A stretch of DNA of 64,000 bases from Bradyrhizobium diazoefficiens USDA 110 (GTDB lineage Bacteria; Pseudomonadota; Alphaproteobacteria; Rhizobiales; Xanthobacteraceae): positions 7,612,001 through 7,676,000 of the forward strand of contig NC_004463.1 of the NCBI RefSeq assembly GCF_000011365.1, in the 5' to 3' direction. Position numbers and translations under genes: made by a program. The notes below the pieces were generated by a model. That model did not search any database. It saw nothing but the letters and a program-made list of their open reading frames with translations, and had not been told where the DNA came from. Position 1 is the first letter of the stretch. Each line of letters starts with the position of its first letter. This document shows positions 28,039 to 37,483 of the stretch, in pieces.

Positions 28039-29051
28039 GGCTTGCCCTTGGCCGTCGAACGGCCCGGCGGCACGACGACGTGGTCGGCGGTCGCATTCAG
28101 CCGCACGCGCCGCGGCGTCGCCGACTTCGACAATGCCGCGAGCGCGACGAACCAGGCCTTTGGCATGTCAGTCGGCAAACCAACCGGAATGCCGGCGAGC
28201 TTGGCGGTCTCCAGGAAGTTCTGCGCCCCTTCGAATCCCGGCGAGGTGCAGGCGATACAGGCATAGCCGCCCTTGGTGCAGGAGCCGCCGCCGTTCCAGG
28301 AGCGCTGGTTGCAGTCGCCGACCGCCTGCGTCGCCTTGCAGCCGAGATGCTCCATCAGGCAGCCGCGCTCCGACATCGTCTCGGCGCTCGCCTTGAACTC
28401 GTAGAACTCGTTGCGCGAACAGCCGTGATGGGCAAGATGATTGGCGATGAATTTCGGCCGTCCGTAACCGTCGAGATCGGTCGCGGCAAGATCCTTGCTG
28501 GTCAGTGCTAGGATGGTTTCCATCATCCAGCCAGGATGCGGCGCGCAACCCGCGACATTGATGACGGGCAGACCGAGTCGCGAACGGAAGCCCGCGCCCA
28601 GCGCGCCGCCGCTGTCGGAACCTTCGAACTGCAACCCCACGGCATCGGTCGGGTTCGATCCCGCGGCCGGCACGCCGCCATAGGCAGCGCAGCTTCCGAC
28701 CGCGATCACGTAGTCGGCGAGCGGCGCGAGATCGAGCATCCAGCGATAGACCGAGCGGTTGGTGCCCGCGAGCATGTTGAAGCGGCCGCTGTCGTTCGGG
28801 CCGCGGGCGACGGAGCCTTCCAGCAAGAGCAGATCCAGCTGCACCTTGCCGTCCAGAACGGACTGGAGCACCTCGACCGCTTCCTCGCCCGTCTCTTCGC
28901 TCACTGACGGATGCCACAGCAGGTTGATGCCGAACTGCCTCAATTCGTCGAACCAGCCGGAGGCGCCGCTTTCGAGGATCGACATGGTGCAGCCGCCGCA
29001 ACTGGCTCCCTGCAGCCAAAGCACGTTGGTCGTCCCATCCGATCGGCTCAT
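28035..29051 (-). CDS. hupU: HupU, small subunit of the H2-sensing regulatory hydrogenase
   Basis: This 338-residue Fe-S subunit starts MSRSDGTTNVLWLQGASCGGCTMS: it has no twin-arginine signal, so it stays in the cytoplasm. The proximal ligands follow the standard CGGC pattern without the extra cysteines of HupS. Further cluster cysteines are in GSCAAYGG, GCAPHPGW, GCSRNEFYE and YACIACTSPGF. It pairs with HupV (four-base overlap). A C-terminal tail after the last cluster motif replaces the membrane anchor. The equivalent name is HoxB. Confidence 0.95.
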   Translation of the reverse strand: MSRSDGTTNVLWLQGASCGGCTMSILESGASGWFDELRQFGINLLWHPSVSEETGEEAVEVLQSVLDGKVQLDLLLLEGSVARGPNDSGRFNMLAGTNRSVYRWMLDLAPLADYVIAVGSCAAYGGVPAAGSNPTDAVGLQFEGSDSGGALGAGFRSRLGLPVINVAGCAPHPGWMMETILALTSKDLAATDLDGYGRPKFIANHLAHHGCSRNEFYEFKASAETMSERGCLMEHLGCKATQAVGDCNQRSWNGGGSCTKGGYACIACTSPGFEGAQNFLETAKLAGIPVGLPTDMPKAWFVALAALSKSATPRRVRLNATADHVVVPPGRSTAKGKP

Positions 29052-29118
29052 GGCTCCTCCTTAGCCCGCAAGCATCCGTCGCTCGTAGCACAAGAGCAAG
29101 GCTCTGGCTTGAGGGAAC

Positions 29119-30441
29119 TCAATCATGCCCACCCGACGTCGCGCCGTCATGCTTCAAGTGCCGCTGGCGAATCCGGTGCGTGACAATCCAGGTGACGCCG
29201 ATAGCGACCGGCACGAACAGCGCGGTCGCCAGCGACGGCTCGACATGTACGCCGCCGTCATGCGCGCCCTTGGCAAGATACCCGAACAGGCTGACGACGT
29301 AATAGCCGATCGCTGCCACCGACAGGCCCTCGACCGTACTTTGCAGGCGCAATTGCAGCTTGGTGCGCTCGTTCATCGAACGCAAGAGGTCACGATTTTG
29401 CTCCTCCAATTCGACGTCGACGCGGGTGCGCAGGAGGTCGGCGGCGCGCGCAAGCTTGATCGACAAATTGGCCTGACGCTCCTCCAGGGCGGCGCAGGTC
29501 CGCATCGCCGGCGCCATCCGGCGGGCGAGAAACGACGACCAGGTCGGATAGCCTGCGATCTCGCCGCCTTCGATCACCCCAAGTCGAGCCTGCACGATGT
29601 CGTAATAGGCCCGGCTGGCCCCGAACCTGAACAGGCTGCCGGCGGCGCCGCGCTCGAGCGAGGCGGCGAGCGCAGTCAGCTCGGTCAGAAGGTGATTGTT
29701 GAGCTTGAGGCCCTCCGCACCCTGCATCTCCTCGAGCACCTCGACCAGTCGGCGCCCGATGTGATCGACCGATGGTGCGAGTTCGAGCGCAGCCGGCAAG
29801 CCGAGCAGCGCCAGCGTGCGATAGGTCTCGATCTCCAGCACGCGCTGCACCAGAGCGCCCAAGCGGCCCGGCGACAGGCCGTCGTTGCAGATGAGGATGC
29901 GAACAAAACCATGGTCGTCCGCGCGAAAGTCGGAGGCGACCACGGCAGATCCGCTGCGGACCGCCGCCATCGCGAGGCTGCCTCGTTCGAAAACCTCCTG
30001 GGCACGCTCCAGCGCCGCCGAGGTTTGCTCGACCCCGAGCTTGACCGCGACCAGCAATTGGCCGGACTGCGACAGGGAGCGTATCAATGCGGCGGGCCCA
30101 TCGCCGATCTCGCCGAAACTCCGAGCGGACGTATCCGCGTTGCCGAGGATCCAGGTAAAGGTGGTGAACTCCGAGTGCTGCTCCCAGCGCAGCTGGATCG
30201 CGCCGATAGCGACCTGATGATGTTTCGTTCCTTCATCCGGCGGCTCCTGCCCGTGCGACGTGCAGAACGCGACAAACTTCTGCCGATTGGCGGCGGCAAC
30301 CTCGCCCTGGCTGAGAAAGGCAAAGCGCAGCACGGTGAGCGGCGCCGTCAGCCGGGTGAACGGGCGGGCATGCACCTCGCCCAGCACCGCACCACGCTGC
30401 GGGTGCAGCTCAAAACCGGCGAGATCGAGGTCACGGTTCAT
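29119..30441 (-). CDS. DUF3422 family membrane protein
   Basis: This 440-residue protein starts with the family's typical EVHARPFTRLTAPLTVLRFAFLS block. It ends with a coiled region (about 325-375) and two membrane helices (about 375-395 GLSVAAIGYYVVSLFGYLA and 405-425 ATALFVPVAIGVTWIV). Members are widespread in proteobacteria; their function is unknown and an egg-lysin-like or membrane-anchored role has only been suggested. It lies 67 bp downstream of hupU's start on the same strand but probably belongs to its own unit; nothing ties it to hydrogen metabolism. Confidence 0.85.
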   Translation of the reverse strand: MNRDLDLAGFELHPQRGAVLGEVHARPFTRLTAPLTVLRFAFLSQGEVAAANRQKFVAFCTSHGQEPPDEGTKHHQVAIGAIQLRWEQHSEFTTFTWILGNADTSARSFGEIGDGPAALIRSLSQSGQLLVAVKLGVEQTSAALERAQEVFERGSLAMAAVRSGSAVVASDFRADDHGFVRILICNDGLSPGRLGALVQRVLEIETYRTLALLGLPAALELAPSVDHIGRRLVEVLEEMQGAEGLKLNNHLLTELTALAASLERGAAGSLFRFGASRAYYDIVQARLGVIEGGEIAGYPTWSSFLARRMAPAMRTCAALEERQANLSIKLARAADLLRTRVDVELEEQNRDLLRSMNERTKLQLRLQSTVEGLSVAAIGYYVVSLFGYLAKGAHDGGVHVEPSLATALFVPVAIGVTWIVTHRIRQRHLKHDGATSGGHD

Positions 30442-30553
30442 CGGTGGTCCCTTGGGTAGGCGCTCTCAGGCCGCGGTGTACCGCGAACCTCGCCATTCAC
30501 TACCACAACACACCCATGCTCTTGCAATCACCTGTTGGCAGGATAGGCCGACC

Positions 30554-32557
30554 TCAGGCTGCGGCAACATTGGCCATGAAACCGTCGAGCTCGACGCGCA
30601 GGCGCTGGCTGGCCTCGGTCAGGCCGCGGGCCGATTGCAGCACGGCGGAGGCGGCCGCGCCGGTCTCGGTTGCCTCGCGATTGACCTGTTCGAGATTGGT
30701 CGAGACCTGACCGGTACCGGAGGCCGCATGCTGGGCGCTGCGCGCGATCTCCTGCGTCGTCGTCGTCTGCTGATCGACGGCGGTCGCGATCGAGCCTGAT
30801 ATCGACGAGATCTCCCCGATCGTGCCGGCGATCGTCTTGATCGCCGCGATCGATTCACCCGTCGCCTGCTGCATGCCCTGGATGTGCGCGCCGATCTCCT
30901 CCGTGGCGCGCGCCGTCTGACTGGCGAGCGATTTCACCTCAGAGGCCACCACCGCAAAACCGCGGCCGGCATCGCCTGCACGCGCCGCTTCGATCGTGGC
31001 GTTGAGCGCCAGCAGATTGGTCTGCTCCGCGACCGCCGTGATCAGTTTTACGACGTCGCCGATCCGGTGCGAGGCCTCGGACAATGCGGCAATGCGCACG
31101 TCCGTGTCCCGCGCCTGTTGCACCGCACTTTCCGAGATGTCGTTGGAGTTGCGCACCTGTGAGCGAATCTCGTTGATCGAAAGCGACAGTTCCTCGGCGG
31201 CGGCGGCGACCGAACGGATGCTGCCGACCGCTTCCCGGGAAGCGCCAGCCACCGCTGTCGTCAAGTCGCCGGTCGCTTCCGCATTGCGCGACAGCGTCGA
31301 GGCGGCGGCTTCCAGTTGCCGGGCCGAGCTCGATATGTCGTTGACGATGTCGCCGACCGCGGTCTCGAACGTGCCGGCAAATCGCGTCAGCTCCGAACGG
31401 CGAAGCTCCGCTGCCGACCTGTTGCGCTCCTCGATCTCGGCCGCCTCCCGCTCGGTGCGCTCGATCGCCTGGCGCTTGAACATCTCGACGGCGCCGGCCA
31501 TTTTGCCCACCTCGTCGCGGCGGCCGAGGCCCGGCAGCACGATCTCGTGCCTGCCGCGGGCGAGTTCCGTCATGGCAGCGCACATGGCGATCACGGGACG
31601 CGCAATGCCGCGTCCGACAGCGAAGGACAGCACGAGGCCGATGGCGATCGATGCCAGCGCCAGCGCCACTACGACCGACTGGCCGCTGGCGATCTGCTCC
31701 GACGTCTTCTTTTCAGCCTCGGCCTGCTCGGCCAGTGCCACGCGCTTGAGCGAGCTCGCCGCCCCCGACAGGCTATGGCGCAGCTTCCACATGCTTTCCA
31801 CGAGGCGGTCGATTTCCTGCGCGGACGCCACGACGCGTGCGACGCTTTCGCCATAGAAGGCGAGACGATCGGCAAGCGCCTTCTCGCCGATGGCGTCCAT
31901 CGAGCGCAACGCGCCGCGATCGACCAGGCGCTTGATCGTCTCGAGGCGTTGCGCGGCGGCCTGCGCCAGCGCGTCATCATGGCGCTTCAGCTCGGCGGTT
32001 GCGAGCAGATCAACGACCTCAAAGCGGTTGAGCGCGCCTCCGATTTCATCAGCATCGCCGGGCGATACCTTCGCATCCGCAAGGATGGATTTGATCGCAC
32101 GCGACTGATCTTCCATCACGGTACCCGACCGGCTGATCTCCGACTGCAAGGCCAGCACCTTGTTGAAGGCGTCGGTATAGGCGCGATAGGCCTCGAACAG
32201 CTCCTTGATGGACTGCTGCCAGCTCAAGGTGGAGGTCTCGGTCTTGGCCGCGGTAATGGCTCCTTCCAGCCTTCGCCTCGCCTCCTCGGCCGCAGATTCC
32301 GCCTCCTTGGTGCCAGCCATGGCGAAATAACGCGCGTTGCTCTGATAGGCGGACAGGGAACTGTCGATCTCGCGCGCGTAGTCGGACTCTGACATGCTAA
32401 CCCGGTAGACACCGAAGCCGTCGAGGATCTTCTCATAGCCGAACCAGGCGCCGGCCATGGTGACGGCCGACAGCAGCAGCACGACCGCAAAGCCGATCAT
32501 GATCTTTGCCCGGATCGACACGTTGGCGAAGACCGGCTCGCTCTTGGGAAGACTCAT
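30554..32557 (-). CDS. Methyl-accepting chemotaxis protein
   Basis: This 667-residue chemoreceptor has a first membrane helix at about 17-41 ([23 protein letters not shown]), an extracytoplasmic helical-bundle sensor of about 240 residues, a second helix ([21 protein letters not shown]), a HAMP domain and a signalling domain. The signalling domain has the conserved hairpin tip [21 protein letters not shown]. The signal sensed is unknown. In-frame ATGs at 32572 and 32650 are possible alternative starts; 32557 (MSLPKSEPV) was chosen because only a short cytoplasmic stretch normally precedes the first helix. It is divergent from the cytochrome gene at 33030. Confidence 0.9.
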   Translation of the reverse strand: MSLPKSEPVFANVSIRAKIMIGFAVVLLLSAVTMAGAWFGYEKILDGFGVYRVSMSESDYAREIDSSLSAYQSNARYFAMAGTKEAESAAEEARRRLEGAITAAKTETSTLSWQQSIKELFEAYRAYTDAFNKVLALQSEISRSGTVMEDQSRAIKSILADAKVSPGDADEIGGALNRFEVVDLLATAELKRHDDALAQAAAQRLETIKRLVDRGALRSMDAIGEKALADRLAFYGESVARVVASAQEIDRLVESMWKLRHSLSGAASSLKRVALAEQAEAEKKTSEQIASGQSVVVALALASIAIGLVLSFAVGRGIARPVIAMCAAMTELARGRHEIVLPGLGRRDEVGKMAGAVEMFKRQAIERTEREAAEIEERNRSAAELRRSELTRFAGTFETAVGDIVNDISSSARQLEAAASTLSRNAEATGDLTTAVAGASREAVGSIRSVAAAAEELSLSINEIRSQVRNSNDISESAVQQARDTDVRIAALSEASHRIGDVVKLITAVAEQTNLLALNATIEAARAGDAGRGFAVVASEVKSLASQTARATEEIGAHIQGMQQATGESIAAIKTIAGTIGEISSISGSIATAVDQQTTTTQEIARSAQHAASGTGQVSTNLEQVNREATETGAAASAVLQSARGLTEASQRLRVELDGFMANVAAA

Positions 32558-32931
32558 GGCGGCGGCGTTCATCCGCCCATGGCCGTGAAATAGGCCTGAC
32601 ATCGACTGCCCATCCCGGGCAAAAACGCGTGCAACGAAGCTCAGATTCATTTCGCAATACCCGTTCTCGGAAAGCTCGCAATGATGCGACGATGCGGCCA
32701 CTCCCCTAATCATCGGTAAATCGAAAACTGCTGCTCCGCAGCGAACGAAGCCTCCAACGCGGCGACGCTCAGCGTTGCGCCGCGTGCAAATTGAACGACT
32801 GCGCCGCTTGCGATGAAGAAACCGCAAGCAGTTTCAAGCAAGGCCTGAAAGGCGAATTTCCAGCATGAGATAAAACATGTTTCCATTTCGACGCATCATG
32901 CGGCGCATAAGCGCTGTACGAATTTTTTTCG

Positions 32932-32946
32932 CGGCGGGGATTTTGC
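32932..32946 (+). promoter_or_regulatory. Possible sigma-54 -24/-12 element before the second hupC
   Basis: CGGCGGGGATTTTGC keeps the GGC and TTGC cores at sigma-54 spacing but has C for the first T and lacks the AC of TGGCAC. It is about 84 bases before the cytochrome ATG at 33030. If functional it would place this gene under the same activator type as hupS and hupG. The match is weak. Confidence 0.35.
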
Positions 32947-33029
32947 AAGAGAGCGCGCGCGATATTGTCGGAAAGAGTGAGCTGATTCGTTTGTTCCTGC
33001 GTCGGATCGCTTTTGGGCAGGAGCAATCG

Positions 33030-33755
33030 ATGACTGAGATTTCCGAGATTCCCGGCACGCTCGATGCGATCGGCGCCGCGGGGACGAGCCGCCAATCGAT
33101 CTATGTGTACGAAGCGCCGGTGCGGATCTGGCATTGGCTTAATGCCGCGCTCATCACCATGCTCGTGATCACCGGCTATCTGATCGCCTCGCCGCTGCCG
33201 TCGATGCCGGGAGAGGCTTCCAACTGGTACACAATGGGCTATATCCGCTTCATCCATTTCGCGTCGGGACAGGCGCTTGCCGTTGCCTTCCTCTATCGCA
33301 TCTACTGGGCGATCGTCGGCAACGCTTATGCACGGCAACTCTTCGCGCTGCCGTTCTACAACCGGATCTGGCGCTGGGGTTTTCTATACGAGCTGCGCTG
33401 GTATCTCTTCCTGGTGCGCTACCCGAAGAAATATGTCGGCCATAACCCACTCGCCAATACCGCGATGTTCCTGTTCATCCTCGCGATGGTCGGGATGATC
33501 ATGACCGGATTTGCCCTTTATGCCGAGGGCGCTGGCATCGACAGCCTGTGGTATCGTTTCTTCGGCTGGGTGTTCAAGATCTTTCCGAACAGCCAGGACG
33601 TCCACACCATCCATCATCTCGGCATGTGGTTCATCGTGGTGTTCGTCATCCTGCACATCTACGCCGCGCTGCGCGAAGAAATCATGTCGCGCCAGAGCAT
33701 GCTGTCCGCCATCATCACCGGCGAGCGCACCTTTCGCGACTCCCGACCTGACTAG
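33030..33755 (+). CDS. Second HupC-type Ni,Fe-hydrogenase cytochrome b
   Basis: This 241-residue membrane protein is plainly paralogous to HupC at 22737. It shares YVYEAPVRIWHWLNAA, PLPSMPGEAS, VGHNPLANTAMF and NSQDVHTIHHLGMW, and keeps the heme-binding histidines. Start 33030 (MTEISEIPGT) has CAGGAGC upstream; an in-frame extension to 32877 looks non-coding. No hydrogenase structural genes lie beside it on this strand. It may be a spare anchor for HupSL, serve a hydrogenase encoded elsewhere, or be a relic of duplication that stays intact. Its stop codon directly abuts the stop of the convergent TonB-receptor gene with no bases between. Confidence 0.88.
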   Translation: MTEISEIPGTLDAIGAAGTSRQSIYVYEAPVRIWHWLNAALITMLVITGYLIASPLPSMPGEASNWYTMGYIRFIHFASGQALAVAFLYRIYWAIVGNAYARQLFALPFYNRIWRWGFLYELRWYLFLVRYPKKYVGHNPLANTAMFLFILAMVGMIMTGFALYAEGAGIDSLWYRFFGWVFKIFPNSQDVHTIHHLGMWFIVVFVILHIYAALREEIMSRQSMLSAIITGERTFRDSRPD

Positions 33756-36071
33756 CTAGAACGTCCCCGCGACCGTCAAGCGGAACGACAGCGGCTCGAC
33801 CGGATGCAGCACGTAATCCATCACTCCGTTCCGGCAGACCGCGGCGGGCGCAACGCCGCCGGTGCAGAGATTGTACAGCGCGTCGGTCTTGAGCAACGAA
33901 CCGTAGGCATAGGTAATCTGGTTCGCTCTTGCGTCGAACAGATTGAGCACGTCGAGCTGGATGCGCCAGCCATTGTCAGCGCGGTAGCCGAGGCGGCCAT
34001 TGAAGATGCCGGTCGCTGACGAGCGGAACGCATTGTCTTCCGTCAGCGGGCTCGCCGCCAGATAGCGCCAGCGCAATGATCCGAACCAGCCGGTCTTTTC
34101 GCCGAGCGTGATGCCGGCGGACGCCACCATCGGCGGCGCGTTCGGAATGTAATTGCCGGGCGCGTTGCCGATCTGCGCCTCCGGATAGCCGGCGAGCGCG
34201 GCGTAGACCTCCGCCTGGTCGCTGTCATAGCCGCGGAAGCGCGCACGGGTCATCGCCAGATCGGCGTCGATATCGATCCAGGATCGCGGCCGGCAATGGT
34301 TGGTCCACTCGAAGCCATAGCGGCGGCTGGCGCGGGTCGCCTCGGTGTTACCGGCATCGCCGGAGAACAGGATCTCGGAATCCTGGTCGAGGATGAAGAC
34401 GCTGAACGAGGTGTCGAGGCCGGGAATGATCCTGCTGCGAACGCCGACCTCAGCGCCCCTGGTGCGCACCAGTAGCGGCGACGGCGAGAGCTTTGTGGCG
34501 GGATCGCTGGGGTCTTCCGTCGTGGTGGCGCCGCGGGCGTCGTTCGAGTGCATGCCGTAGCCTGCGCCGAGGAAGAATTCGGTCTGGTTGAAGGGACCGA
34601 GCACCATCCGGAATTTCGGGCTGCCGAGCGAGGCATCAGCGTGGCCGGAGTTGTTGGAATTGAACAGCGAGATGACGTTGGCGGCATAATAGTCACCGCG
34701 CCAGCCGACGGTGGTCCGAAGCCAATCGGTCCAGCGCAGGGTATTTTCGGCGTAGACGCCGACGCTGCCTTCGCCGACCTTGTCGCTGCGGACGCTGGAG
34801 AGGTAGCTGCGGTGGACCGTGTTGGTCAGCGCCAGATCAATCGCGTCATAGCGCGATTGCAGGCCGACCGTGGTCTGCATCGGCAGGCCCGCAAACGAGC
34901 CGTTCAGTGTACGGGAGATATTGGCGCCGGCCATCAGGCGGTCGTCGTGCTGGTGAAACTGGTCGCCGAGCACGGGATCGCTGAGGTAATAGGTGAAGTT
35001 GTTGAAAAGATCGAGCTGGCTCTTCACGACATAGGCATTGGCCTTCCATGAGCCGAGCTCGTCGCTCTGCGCGACGCGGCCCGAGAGCGCGAAGCGGTTG
35101 GTGTTTCCGCCGTCGGTCGAGTCTTCCGAGCCGAACCGGTCGAGAAAGCTGCTCGTTATCGCGCGCTGCGGCACCTGGTCGGTGGAATTCCATTTGTTAG
35201 CATAGGCCATGCCGGTGACGGTCAGGCCATCCGTCGCGGTGCCCTGGCTAAAACGCACGAGACCGTTGAGCTTGCGCGCATTGTCCGGATTGTCCCAGGG
35301 GCCGTTGTAGGTGCCGATCTCGCCGGCGACGAGCACCGCGCCCTCACCGAGCTTCGCGGAGTCCATGCCGAGCAGACGCCGATAGCCAAAGCTGCCGGCA
35401 GTCACCTGTGCGAGGCCCTTCTCGGTGCGGTCGATCAGGCCGATGCGCACGCTGCCGACGGAGGCGAAATCGCTCTCGTCGGCGAAGTACGGGCCCTTGC
35501 GCACGTCCATCGCGCTGATGGTCTCCGGGATCAGCCAGTTGAGATCGGCATAGCCCTGGCCGTGCGCGTGGGTGCGCATGTTGACGGGGACGTCGTCGAC
35601 ATAGATTGCGAGATCGGTGCCGTGGTCGAGATTATAGCCGCGCACAAAATACTGGTTGGCTTTGCCCTCGCCGGAATGCTGGGTCACGATCAGCCCCGGC
35701 ACGGCTTCGAGCACCTCGCCCGGCCGCGTGAAGGGGCGCGCATTGAGCTCTTCGCCGGAGACGGTGAGCGCGCTGGCCATGCCCGGCGGCCCCTCTGGGC
35801 CGGAGGCGACACTGCGGGTGCCCGACGCTGGCGCTGCTGCCGGATACACAAAGATCCGATGACCGGCCCGTGTCGATGTGCCGGCGTGCCGCGACGCGGG
35901 CGGCCTCTTGTGACGCGGTGTCTGGCCGGCAAAAATCTGGACCGGCGGCAGTTCGCGCAGGCCGCCATCGCTCTGTGCGAAGGCGTTGCCGTCAACCACG
36001 AGGAGCCAGAGGGCTGAGAGTACCGTCGGCGGACCGCAGCGTCGGCAAGACTCAGACCGCCTCGGTCGCAT
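33756..36071 (-). CDS. TonB-dependent outer-membrane receptor, probably for nickel
   Basis: This protein has about 771 residues. An N-terminal signal-like hydrophobic stretch (VLSALWLLVVDGNAFA) is followed by a plug domain (VSGEELNARPFTRPGEVLEAVPG, then ANQYFVRGYNLDHGTDLAIYVDDVP) and a long beta-barrel ending in aromatic F. The plug has a histidine-containing loop (MRTHAHGQGY). The start at 36071 overlaps the end of hupN by 20 bp, so the two are cotranscribed behind the NikR-type operator at 37157. The metal preference comes from this context and is not proven; cobalt is the main alternative. Confidence 0.85.
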   Translation of the reverse strand: MRPRRSESCRRCGPPTVLSALWLLVVDGNAFAQSDGGLRELPPVQIFAGQTPRHKRPPASRHAGTSTRAGHRIFVYPAAAPASGTRSVASGPEGPPGMASALTVSGEELNARPFTRPGEVLEAVPGLIVTQHSGEGKANQYFVRGYNLDHGTDLAIYVDDVPVNMRTHAHGQGYADLNWLIPETISAMDVRKGPYFADESDFASVGSVRIGLIDRTEKGLAQVTAGSFGYRRLLGMDSAKLGEGAVLVAGEIGTYNGPWDNPDNARKLNGLVRFSQGTATDGLTVTGMAYANKWNSTDQVPQRAITSSFLDRFGSEDSTDGGNTNRFALSGRVAQSDELGSWKANAYVVKSQLDLFNNFTYYLSDPVLGDQFHQHDDRLMAGANISRTLNGSFAGLPMQTTVGLQSRYDAIDLALTNTVHRSYLSSVRSDKVGEGSVGVYAENTLRWTDWLRTTVGWRGDYYAANVISLFNSNNSGHADASLGSPKFRMVLGPFNQTEFFLGAGYGMHSNDARGATTTEDPSDPATKLSPSPLLVRTRGAEVGVRSRIIPGLDTSFSVFILDQDSEILFSGDAGNTEATRASRRYGFEWTNHCRPRSWIDIDADLAMTRARFRGYDSDQAEVYAALAGYPEAQIGNAPGNYIPNAPPMVASAGITLGEKTGWFGSLRWRYLAASPLTEDNAFRSSATGIFNGRLGYRADNGWRIQLDVLNLFDARANQITYAYGSLLKTDALYNLCTGGVAPAAVCRNGVMDYVLHPVEPLSFRLTVAGTF

Positions 36072-37140
36072 CAGCGCATTCCAGGACTTCCGTGTCGGCA
36101 AGGCCCGAGCTGCCCGCAATTAGGCGGCGGTAGAGCACGATCGAGAGCAGCCAGGCGATCGCGAACAACGCGATCACGGCGAGGCCGACATTGGCGAGCG
36201 ACTCGTTGAGGGCGTCGATCAGCGTCCACACACCGCCGGAGAGATCGAGCCGGTTGCCGATCAAGCCCAGTGCCTCAATGCCGCCGATGAACAGCGCGAC
36301 CGCGACGGAAGCGCCCGTAATGGTGAGGTTGTACCAGAGCTTTCGCATGGGATCGACGAAGGCCCAGCGATAAGCGCTGACCATCAGCGTCGAGTCCGCG
36401 GTGTCGACCAGTGCCATGCCGGCGGCGAACAGCGCGGGAAAGACCATGACGTCGGCGAGCGAAGCGCCGCGCGCGGCCTCAGAGGCGGAGATGCTGAGCA
36501 GGCCGATCTCAGTTGCAGTGTCGAAACCGAGCCCGAACAGGAAGCCGAGCGGATACATGTGCCAGGGTTTTGTCACCAGGCGGAACATGGGGCCGAGCAA
36601 GCGCACCAGGATACCGCGATGAGCCAGCAATGCATCGAGCCCGGCGGCGTCACGAATGCCCTGCTCGCGCGCCTTGCGAAAGGTCCGCCACAGGCTGGCG
36701 AAGATGGCGAGGTTGATGGCCGCAATCACCAGCAGGAACAGCGCCGACACCGATGCGCCGATGAAGCTGCCGATCTCCTTGAGCAGGCCATCACCGCCAA
36801 GGCTCACCACGCCGAGCGCGAGGAGCATGGTCGCGACCACGACCACGCTGGAATGGCCGAGCGCGAAATAGAGGCCGGCCGATCGCGGCGTACCGCCCGT
36901 CTGCATCAGGCTGCGCACGACGTTGTCGATGGCCGCGATGTGATCGGCATCCACAGCGTGGCGCAGGCCGAACACCCAGGCGAGCAGCGCGGTCGCCATC
37001 ACCACAGGCCGGTCGGCGAACAGCGCGAAAGCCCAGGCCCATGCGACGATGTTGGCGGTGATAAGCCCACCGAAGAGAACAGCGGGACCGGCACAGGAAG
37101 CAGTCCGAGACCGTTCGCTCCGTCGATGCGCATTGGCCAA
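36052..37140 (-). CDS. hupN: HupN, NiCoT-family nickel permease
   Basis: This inner-membrane permease of the nickel/cobalt transporter (NiCoT) family has the signature HAVDADHIAAIDN (HX4DH) in the second helix, plus FALGHSSVV and LGFDTATEIGLL. It supplies nickel for the hydrogenases encoded to the left. The start is uncertain. ATGs at 37182 and 37197 in the same frame lie inside or upstream of the operator at 37157-37184. The TTG at 37140 follows GAGGGGA by nine bases and lies downstream of the operator, so it is preferred here (362 residues). With the 37197 start the protein would be 381 residues. Confidence 0.9.
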   Translation of the reverse strand: MANAHRRSERSRTASCAGPAVLFGGLITANIVAWAWAFALFADRPVVMATALLAWVFGLRHAVDADHIAAIDNVVRSLMQTGGTPRSAGLYFALGHSSVVVVATMLLALGVVSLGGDGLLKEIGSFIGASVSALFLLVIAAINLAIFASLWRTFRKAREQGIRDAAGLDALLAHRGILVRLLGPMFRLVTKPWHMYPLGFLFGLGFDTATEIGLLSISASEAARGASLADVMVFPALFAAGMALVDTADSTLMVSAYRWAFVDPMRKLWYNLTITGASVAVALFIGGIEALGLIGNRLDLSGGVWTLIDALNESLANVGLAVIALFAIAWLLSIVLYRRLIAGSSGLADTEVLECADATEAV

Positions 37141-37156
37141 GATCAGCACTCCCCTC

Positions 37157-37184
37157 GTATGATCTTTTTCTAAACCCGTCATAC
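37157..37184 (-). promoter_or_regulatory. NikR operator upstream of hupN
   Basis: The site is GTATGA-N16-TCATAC, a perfect match to the dyad recognised by NikR in Escherichia coli. The spacer is exactly 16 bases. It lies just upstream of the GAGGGGA ribosome-binding site of hupN, where it would cover the -10 region and repress the hupN-TonB receptor operon when nickel is plentiful. No nikR gene is in the window. Confidence 0.85.
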
Positions 37185-37483
37185 TGAAGGGCAACATTCG
37201 GGCCAGACAGCGGTCCTCCGCGGACGCGCTTCGCAATTGGACGCAAGCTAATGTCTTCAAAGAAGAAACGGTCTCAGCCGTATTCTTGAGGTTTTAAGAC
37301 TGCAATGCGCGATCCGGAAACCAAGTAGCCAATAGCGCAAACATAGTTTGACACTCATAGCGAACGATTGGCAGCACCCGCCAAGGCGGTCCTTGCCCAT
37401 GCAGCATCGCGCAACGAGAGTGCGTCAGAGGAAGGAGATCGAGGCCTTCCAGCCTGAAGAACCATTGAACGAGGAGAGTATGC

